From assembly GCA_017501125.1 (NCBI GenBank), contig JAFVXN010000044.1, forward strand, positions 1 to 10,123: a stretch of DNA of 10,123 nt. Direction: 5' to 3'. Both the position numbers and the translations under genes were made by a program. Below are positions 5,431 to 10,123 of the stretch, one piece after another. The stretch is from Clostridia bacterium. Lineage in GTDB: Bacteria > Bacillota > Clostridia > Christensenellales > Borkfalkiaceae. How positions within the stretch are numbered: the first letter of the stretch is position 1; the number at the start of each line of letters is the position of its first letter. The notes below the pieces were generated by a model. That model was not told the DNA's origin. It worked only from the letters and a program-made list of their open reading frames with translations, and searched no databases.

Positions 5431-8043
5431 TTATTCACTACGAAGCGCCATCACGGGATCTTTTTTCGCCGCACTAGAGGCAGGAATCAAGCCGCTAATC
5501 AGGTTGAGCCCTATGGAGATGAGTATCATTACGCCACCTTGCCACAACGGCAACGCCGCAAGCGTACTTATCCCCGTCAACGCACCGAGAATCAAGTTGA
5601 TAGGCACGGATACGACGTAGGTAAATCCGACCCCGATACCACCTGCAAAGAGCCCTATCAAGAAGGTCTCTGCATTGAACAGACGACGAATATCTTTCTT
5701 CCTCGCACCGAGTGCGCGCAGAACGCCTATTTCCTTCGTCCTTTCCACGACTGACACGTAAGTGATGACCCCTATCATGACGGAGGATACGATCAAAGAT
5801 ATCGCCGTGAACGCAACGAGCACGTAGGTGACGGCGTCCAGCATCGCGCGGATTAGCGTCATCAGTATTGCGACGGTATCCGTGTATTTTATCTGCGCCG
5901 CCTCGTCGTCGGCGTGGTTGTCGTTCCACGCATCAAGGTGATTCGTAATGACGTCTTTACTATCAAAATCTTTTGCGTATATTTTAACGGAATTTGGCAA
6001 CGATTCGCCACCCAATTTCCGCACGGTTAAGGGATCAATCATCCTCGCGCCACCGTAATCGCCAGTCATCAATTTGTATAAGTCGTAAGAGGAAACGTTG
6101 ACTTTTCCCGAGGTCGCCGTCGTGACGATATTAGACGCCCTGCTATCGGTGCTGTATTTATCCGACAGCCCTTTCATATACGCAAGACCACTGCTTAGAG
6201 AGCCGTACGTCGTGTCGGGTTTTGCACGCAAGATACAGGATATCTTCAACTGCGTGCCCTTCGTCTCGTCGAGGGTAGGCAACGTCGGCATACTACCTGT
6301 AGAGAACCCTTTATACCACCACTCCAGATTGCCCGTCGCATAGTCGGGTTTCTGATAGAAAATCTCGTCGTTGGGATAGTAGGTATACGTCTTTCCAAGC
6401 AATCGCTCGTAGTCGATATACACCGTTTCGTCGCTCGCCGCAGGGTCGGACAGTTCGATAAACTCATCAATCGAGATAAGCCCCAACTGCATCAGCATAA
6501 TATCCGTCATACTGCCGTCGTTGTTAATAACCAAGACGAGGTCGGTCGTAGAGTCGTCGCTGGGATACTCCCCGTCCTTGCCGTCCAGGTCGTACACGTC
6601 GTACTGCGAGAGGAGATAGTCGCGCGCCGTCGGCATCTCGTATACCGCACTCTGTATGGTGCTGAACATCTCGCCGAGGCTCGCATAGTCGCTTGCGCCT
6701 TCGTCCGTCATCAGTTTGCCTTGATACAAGCCGAGCATCGCGTTCAAGGACATATCCATAGTTTGCGACGTGCCCGCCTGCGAGCCCGTATCTACAGGGA
6801 AAGACATTTCGCTGTAGATGTTGTTGGTTATCTCGCCACCATAGCCGTATTGCAGGGCGTAATAACTGTCGCTGTCCAAGTCGTCCAGATAGTCGATATA
6901 TTCCTGCGTGATGGTGTTGGTGCTGAGCATATTACTCCCCAACTTCGTCAAGAAGGAATTGACGTAAATCTTATCGCTAAGTTTCGTGACGTCCACTTTT
7001 GCACTGCCCTTTTGCATCGTCTCCATAATGGACGCGTAGTCGAACGCCATTTCGTTAATCTGTATCGGGTAGGCGGAAAGCATATCTTTTTCGGTCTTCG
7101 CTATGTAAGCGTTAAAACCGCTAGAAAGTGCCAACACCAACGACACGCCGATGATACCGATACTGCCTGCAAAGGAGGTCATCGCCGTCCGCGCAAATTT
7201 TGCACGCAGGTTCCTGCCGCTGAGCCCCAGCGCCGTCCCGTAGGACATCGACGCCTTTTCCTTACCGCCTTTTTTATCCTTTTCCTTCTTCCACGCGTTA
7301 ATCTTTTGAGGCGAGACGCCGCGTTTTTTCAGTTCCGCAATCAACTTCTCGCGCTTGCTCTCCCCTTTGTAAGGGTTGCTATCCGCCACCACCAGCCCGT
7401 CTTGCAGACGGATGATACGGGAAGAATATTGCTCTGCAAGTTCGGGATTGTGCGTGACCATGATAACTAGTCTATCTCCCGATATCTCACGGATAAGGTC
7501 CATAATCTGCACGCTCGTCGTCGTATCGAGTGCACCCGTCGGTTCGTCCGCAAGCAAAATTTCGGGGTTGTTGACCAAGGCACGCGCTATCGCAACGCGT
7601 TGCATCTGACCGCCCGACAACTGGTTGGGTCTCTTTTTCAATTCCTTTTCCAACCCCACCCGTTTGAGCGCGTCAATCGCGCGCTGACGACGTTCCTTTT
7701 TGGACACGCCTGCTATCGTCAGGGCAAGTTCCACGTTGCCGAGTACGCTCTGGTGAGGAATCAAATTATAACTTTGAAAGACGAACCCGATACGGTGGTT
7801 GCGGTATACGTCCCACTCCTTATCCGTATAGTTCTTCGTCGACACCCCTTTGATAACCAGGTCGCCGTCCGTATAATGGTCCAAACCGCCGATAATATTG
7901 AGCAGGGTCGTCTTGCCACAGCCCGAAGGGCCGAGCACGGAGACGAACTCGTTCTTTCTAAAATTCAAATCCACCCCTTTGAGGGCGTGAACTTCGTTGT
8001 CAGAGGTCTTGTATACCTTTTTTATCCCTTTGAGTTTTAACAT
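5431..8043 (-). CDS. Fused ABC transporter ATPase-permease (MacB/LolCDE-type)
   Basis: This 870-residue protein joins an ATPase to an FtsX-type permease. The ATPase (1-~225) has Walker A GPSGCGKT (38-45), Q-loop FVFQ (87-90), signature LSGGQ (142-146), Walker B ILLADE (162-167) and the switch His198. A charged, Lys-rich linker (~225-265) follows. Four helices come next: ~288-309, ~733-764, ~792-818 and ~833-854. Between helices 1 and 2 is an extracytoplasmic domain of about 420 residues rich in Asp, Tyr, Ser and Thr, roughly twice what I expect for MacB. ERTKEIGVLRALGARKKDI (768-786) and the DPVMALRSE end are typical of the FtsX/MacB permease. Such mechanotransmission pumps work as dimers and move or extract peptides, lipids or lipoproteins without a channel through the membrane. 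The start lies two bases after the MarR stop with only a weak ribosome site, so translation is probably coupled. The substrate is unknown. Confidence 0.95.
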   Translation of the reverse strand: MLKLKGIKKVYKTSDNEVHALKGVDLNFRKNEFVSVLGPSGCGKTTLLNIIGGLDHYTDGDLVIKGVSTKNYTDKEWDVYRNHRIGFVFQSYNLIPHQSVLGNVELALTIAGVSKKERRQRAIDALKRVGLEKELKKRPNQLSGGQMQRVAIARALVNNPEILLADEPTGALDTTTSVQIMDLIREISGDRLVIMVTHNPELAEQYSSRIIRLQDGLVVADSNPYKGESKREKLIAELKKRGVSPQKINAWKKEKDKKGGKEKASMSYGTALGLSGRNLRAKFARTAMTSFAGSIGIIGVSLVLALSSGFNAYIAKTEKDMLSAYPIQINEMAFDYASIMETMQKGSAKVDVTKLSDKIYVNSFLTKLGSNMLSTNTITQEYIDYLDDLDSDSYYALQYGYGGEITNNIYSEMSFPVDTGSQAGTSQTMDMSLNAMLGLYQGKLMTDEGASDYASLGEMFSTIQSAVYEMPTARDYLLSQYDVYDLDGKDGEYPSDDSTTDLVLVINNDGSMTDIMLMQLGLISIDEFIELSDPAASDETVYIDYERLLGKTYTYYPNDEIFYQKPDYATGNLEWWYKGFSTGSMPTLPTLDETKGTQLKISCILRAKPDTTYGSLSSGLAYMKGLSDKYSTDSRASNIVTTATSGKVNVSSYDLYKLMTGDYGGARMIDPLTVRKLGGESLPNSVKIYAKDFDSKDVITNHLDAWNDNHADDEAAQIKYTDTVAILMTLIRAMLDAVTYVLVAFTAISLIVSSVMIGVITYVSVVERTKEIGVLRALGARKKDIRRLFNAETFLIGLFAGGIGVGFTYVVSVPINLILGALTGISTLAALPLWQGGVMILISIGLNLISGLIPASSAAKKDPVMALRSE

Positions 8044-8045
8044 AC

Positions 8046-8495
8046 TTACTTACCTATGTCTTTTATAGATTTCGCGACGTCCGCAAATTCGTCCATCATA
8101 ACGAGCAACTGCTCCATCTTCTCTTCCCCGAATTTCGTCACGATCTTCTCGACTCCCATATTCCACTTACTAAGTTCCGCTTTACACATCTGCTCCGCTT
8201 CTTCCGTCATCAGAATATAGGCAATCTTTCTATCCACTTCGTCCGCCTGACGGCGCACGATACCTTGCGCTTCCAGTTTATTCACCATCTGCGACACGGA
8301 AGAACGCGTCACACCGAGCCTTTTTGCAATTTGTGTCGAAATCAATCTCGTCCCTTCCAACCTCGCAATCAGCAACTCCTTCATCAGGCGCAATTCCGTC
8401 GTGTTGAACGGCGTCGACTTATCCGTCTGCATAATTTCTTCCACTTTCTTAGACAAAAGAAAAATACGTCTTAAATAATCCTTCTCGTTTTTCAC
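8046..8495 (-). CDS. MarR-family transcriptional regulator
   Basis: This 149-residue winged-helix protein has the MarR layout: N-terminal dimerisation helix, a helix-turn-helix at about 51-75 (STQIAKRLGVTRSSVSQMVN), and a wing at about 78-96 with the conserved DRK (88-90). C-terminal helices (about 100-145) complete the dimer interface. MarR proteins are dimers that usually repress their own operon and release DNA when a small lipophilic ligand or an oxidant is present. The start is GTG, six bases after a strong AGGAGG (8502-8507). It is the first gene of an operon with the ABC transporter and the hydrolase, and a perfect inverted repeat overlaps its promoter. Cys103 is the only cysteine, so redox sensing cannot be excluded, but ligand sensing is the default guess. 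Confidence 0.95.
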   Translation of the reverse strand: MKNEKDYLRRIFLLSKKVEEIMQTDKSTPFNTTELRLMKELLIARLEGTRLISTQIAKRLGVTRSSVSQMVNKLEAQGIVRRQADEVDRKIAYILMTEEAEQMCKAELSKWNMGVEKIVTKFGEEKMEQLLVMMDEFADVAKSIKDIGK

Positions 8496-8527
8496 TGTAT
8501 CCCTCCTTTCGGCAATCGCCTAAAAAT

Positions 8528-8545
8528 TTGTTTAGTCGTAAACAA
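8528..8545. promoter_or_regulatory. Probable MarR operator (perfect inverted repeat)
   Basis: TTGTTTAGTCGTAAACAA consists of two perfect 7-base arms (TTGTTTA and TAAACAA) around GTCG. It abuts and shares one base with the -10 box (8545-8550) and covers the expected transcript start (near 8538). A dimer bound here would block RNA polymerase, as expected for autorepression. Size and symmetry suit MarR-family sites, and this is the best palindrome I see in the control region. Confidence 0.78.
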
Positions 8546-8574
8546 TTATAAAGGAGAAACAGGGATACTGTCAA
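8545..8574 (-). promoter_or_regulatory. Promoter of the MarR-ABC-hydrolase operon
   Basis: On the minus strand TTGACA (8569-8574) and TATAAT (8545-8550), both perfect, are separated by 18 bases. The leader from the expected start near 8538 to the GTG at 8495 is about 43 bases and contains the operator half-sites and the AGGAGG. So strong a promoter makes sense if it is normally held by a repressor. Confidence 0.9.
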
Positions 8575-8652
8575 GAGATTTATTATATAACCGCGGATTT
8601 TTTCACAAACTTTTCATCCGCATGATTAGTTTGTGTAAGAATATAAAAATTA

Positions 8653-8695
8653 GCCCTTTTATCGCAAAAAAGAAAAGGGCGACCCTTCTCCCTTT
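8653..8695 (-). terminator. Terminator region of the rbgA-rnhB-yraN unit (two overlapping hairpins)
   Basis: Read on the minus strand, a first hairpin pairs AAAGGG (8690-8695) with CCCTTT (8674-8679) and is followed by TCTTTTTT. A second, perfect 8-bp hairpin pairs GCCCTTTT (8673-8680) with AAAAGGGC (8653-8660) and is followed by TAATTTTT. They share bases and cannot form together. Either would end transcription after yraN. Confidence 0.72.
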
Positions 8696-8715
8696 CTTAG
8701 GTCGTGCAGGGTCGT

Positions 8716-9075
8716 TCAAAAGGCGTCTTCGATATGTTCCACCCTGCCGCCGTCAAAAACCTCGACGACGTCAAAGCGTACCGCTACCTCTTCCTCCAAC
8801 CCGCTTATATAATAAGCGGCTATCTTCTTATATCGCGCTTGCTTGGCTTTCGTCACCCCTTCCGCGGGGCTACCGTAGCCGTCGCCTGAGCGGGTCTTCA
8901 CCTCGACGAAGACGACCTCTTCTCCCTTTTTAACGATTAAGTCCGCCTCGCCGAAAGGAGTCTCGTAATTGCGCTTTATCAGGGAAAAGCCCTGTTTTTT
9001 TAGGTACTTCTCCGCGAGCGCCTCGCCCCTTTTGCCTAGAATTTTTTTGTGAAGGTCCTGCGGTGAATGGGACAT
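8716..9075 (-). CDS. yraN: YraN family (UPF0102) endonuclease-like protein
   Basis: This 119-residue protein has the length and motifs of the UPF0102/YraN family, which has a restriction-endonuclease-like fold related to Holliday-junction resolvases. Visible motifs are the N-terminal GKRGEALAEKYLKKQGF (14-30), RNYETPFGEADLIVKKGEE (35-53) and VVFVEVKTR (54-62). Asp45, Glu58 and Lys60 form the D-xn-ExK nuclease pattern, so the active site looks intact. A cytoplasmic role in DNA or RNA processing is likely but is not well established for the family. AAGGAG lies eight bases before the ATG. The first 40 bases overlap the end of rnhB in a different frame, pointing to co-translation. It is the last gene of the unit. 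Confidence 0.95.
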   Translation of the reverse strand: MSHSPQDLHKKILGKRGEALAEKYLKKQGFSLIKRNYETPFGEADLIVKKGEEVVFVEVKTRSGDGYGSPAEGVTKAKQARYKKIAAYYISGLEEEVAVRFDVVEVFDGGRVEHIEDAF

Positions 9076-9656
9076 AATCCGTACTCCTTAATTGCCGCGA
9101 TATGTACCGCCGTGCCATACCCTTTATTCTTCTCAAAAGCGTACATGGGGTAAGTCTTTGCGTAGTCGTCCATCAAGTTATCCCGATAGACTTTCGCCAA
9201 AATGCTCGCCGCACCGATGCTATACGAGAGAGCGTCGCCCGAGACGATACTCTTTTGCTTAAAGGGAATATCCAGCGTCATATTGCCGTCAGTCAAGACG
9301 AAATCGGGGGCTTGCGGCAAGGCGAGCAACGCCTCTTTCATCCCCTCTTTCGTCGCCTCTAAGATGTTAATCTCGTCGATTCGCTTTTCGTCCACCTCGA
9401 CGATGGTATACCACAGCGCCTTTTCTTTGATTTTCGCCGCTAACGCCGTCCGTTTTTTCTCGGACAGTTTTTTGCTGTCGTCTACGCCGTCGATAATATC
9501 CTCCGCGCCCAAGGGCATAATTACCGCAGCACAAACGACGGGTCCTGCCAGAGGGCCTCTACCCACTTCGTCCACACCTGCGATATACGCGTAGCCCTTT
9601 TCTTGCAAAGCGCGCTCGTAGCGCAATTTGTCTACCTGCTCCTTTTCCTTCTTCAT
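9036..9656 (-). CDS. rnhB: Ribonuclease HII
   Basis: RNase HII cuts the RNA strand of RNA-DNA hybrids and nicks at single ribonucleotides misincorporated into DNA. The 206-residue product has the signature GVDEVGRGPLAGPVV (27-41) with catalytic Asp29 and Glu30, followed by DDSKKLSEKKR (59-69). LTDGN (121-125) supplies Asp123 and GDALSYSIGAASILAKVYRD (140-159) supplies Asp141. All four metal-binding acids are present. The C-terminal KGYGTAVHIAAIKEYGLCPIHRR block is also typical. The ATG at 9656 has TGGAG eight bases upstream, and only one base separates it from the rbgA stop; in-frame start codons further upstream lie within rbgA. The rbgA-rnhB order is conserved in many Bacillota. Confidence 0.98.
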   Translation of the reverse strand: MKKEKEQVDKLRYERALQEKGYAYIAGVDEVGRGPLAGPVVCAAVIMPLGAEDIIDGVDDSKKLSEKKRTALAAKIKEKALWYTIVEVDEKRIDEINILEATKEGMKEALLALPQAPDFVLTDGNMTLDIPFKQKSIVSGDALSYSIGAASILAKVYRDNLMDDYAKTYPMYAFEKNKGYGTAVHIAAIKEYGLCPIHRRTFTKKF

Positions 9657-9657
9657 C

Positions 9658-10123
9658 TCAAAAACTCCAAGATTCGTAGTCTTTTGCACTCTCCAGACAG
9701 ACCTTGCCGACCCTGCCCTTTCTAAAATCGTCCATCAACGCTTTCGCGCCTCGCTCGTAGTCGAATTCTCCGCCGCGAAGAATAAAACCTCTACGCTTGC
9801 ACAGCGCCTCGTACATACCGAGTTTTTCACTAAAATCCGTGATGCCGTAGCGCTCCGTCAAATATTGCGGATATTTTTCCGCCAACTCGCCGAGCAACTC
9901 CAAAGCGACGTCGTCCATATCGAGGATATCGTCGTTGACGCTACCGATAAAGGCAAGGTGCCTTGCGTGATACTGGCTATCGAAAGAAGGGGGCATCGTC
10001 CCAGGCGTATCGAGCAAATCGAACCCGTCGCATCTAAGCCAACGAACGTCCCTCGTCACCCCTGCTTTGTCCCCCGTCTTTGCCTTCTTTTGACCGCTGA
10101 CTTCGTTGTTCCTCGCCACCAAA
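9658..10123 (-). CDS. rbgA: Ribosome-assembly GTPase RbgA (YlqF), C-terminal part; 5' end off the window
   Basis: The visible 154 codons match the second half of RbgA, a circularly permuted GTPase that acts late in 50S subunit assembly. They include KAKTGDKAGVTRDVRW (13-28), with the switch Thr in GVT, the G3 motif DTPG (38-41) followed by TMPPSF, and then the helical C-terminal domain (from about 50), which in B. subtilis RbgA contacts the ribosome. The G4 (NKxD) and G1 (P-loop) motifs, which come first in this permuted family, lie beyond the right edge; full proteins are about 280 residues. The frame is open to the window edge, so the TTG near 10122 is an internal Leu codon and not a start. 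The pairing with rnhB supports the call. Confidence 0.93.
   Translation of the reverse strand, partial: LVARNNEVSGQKKAKTGDKAGVTRDVRWLRCDGFDLLDTPGTMPPSFDSQYHARHLAFIGSVNDDILDMDDVALELLGELAEKYPQYLTERYGITDFSEKLGMYEALCKRRGFILRGGEFDYERGAKALMDDFRKGRVGKVCLESAKDYESWSF

Noticed and set aside
6721..7470. Open frame of 249 codons on the plus strand
   Set aside because: It is antisense to the ABC transporter, whose ATPase and linker are clearly coded on the minus strand. The Arg/His/Val-rich product is typical of a shadow frame.
10120..10122. TTG near the right edge as the start of the GTPase gene
   Set aside because: It would produce a GTPase with neither P-loop nor NKxD motif. The frame is open to the edge and the residues match the middle of RbgA.
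1..10123. CRISPR array, insertion sequence, attachment site, tRNA or riboswitch
   Set aside because: I saw no repeat-spacer series, transposase motifs, terminal inverted repeats, tRNA cloverleaf or long structured leader. All leaders are short (about 24-75 bases).

Overview
The window looks like chromosome from a Gram-positive bacterium of the phylum Bacillota, probably class Clostridia. This is inferred from strong AGGAGG-type ribosome binding sites, consensus TTGACA/TATAAT promoters, many hairpin-plus-U-tract terminators, and the rbgA-rnhB-yraN gene order. Base composition is close to even and looks uniform by eye. I see no insertion sequence, phage gene, tRNA, rRNA or CRISPR array.

Layout from left to right. 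(1) Positions 1-1130, minus strand: a two-gene unit made of an easily missed 46-residue ORF and, translationally coupled to it, a secreted protein with Ig-like (Big_2) and InlB-type repeats that runs off the left edge. (2) Positions 1131-1409: a divergent promoter region. (3) Positions 1410-3113, plus strand: a Na+-dependent neurotransmitter/amino-acid symporter (NSS/SNF family), ended by a terminator that works in both directions. (4) Positions 3182-4357, minus strand: two paralogous four-helix membrane proteins of unknown function. Each has its own nearly identical promoter and leader, and each ends at a hairpin. (5) Positions 4488-8495, minus strand: an operon of a MarR-type regulator, a MacB-like fused ABC ATPase-permease and a monoacylglycerol-lipase-like hydrolase. 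Its promoter carries a perfect inverted repeat over the -10/start region, the likely operator. (6) Positions 8716-10123, minus strand: the tightly packed housekeeping genes rbgA (partial), rnhB and yraN.

How the genes work together. Regions 5 and 6 are the only clear multigene functional units. The housekeeping unit covers 50S ribosome assembly (RbgA), removal of RNA from DNA (RNase HII) and a predicted nuclease (YraN). The MarR-ABC-hydrolase unit looks like a self-repressed response to a membrane-active or lipid-like compound: the regulator senses it, the ABC protein handles it at the membrane, and the hydrolase may act on lipids or esters. That reading is inference. The symporter imports an unidentified amino acid or amine. 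The paralogous membrane proteins, the 46-residue ORF and the N-terminal domain of the surface protein are the least explained parts. I found no convincing new defence or mobile system.
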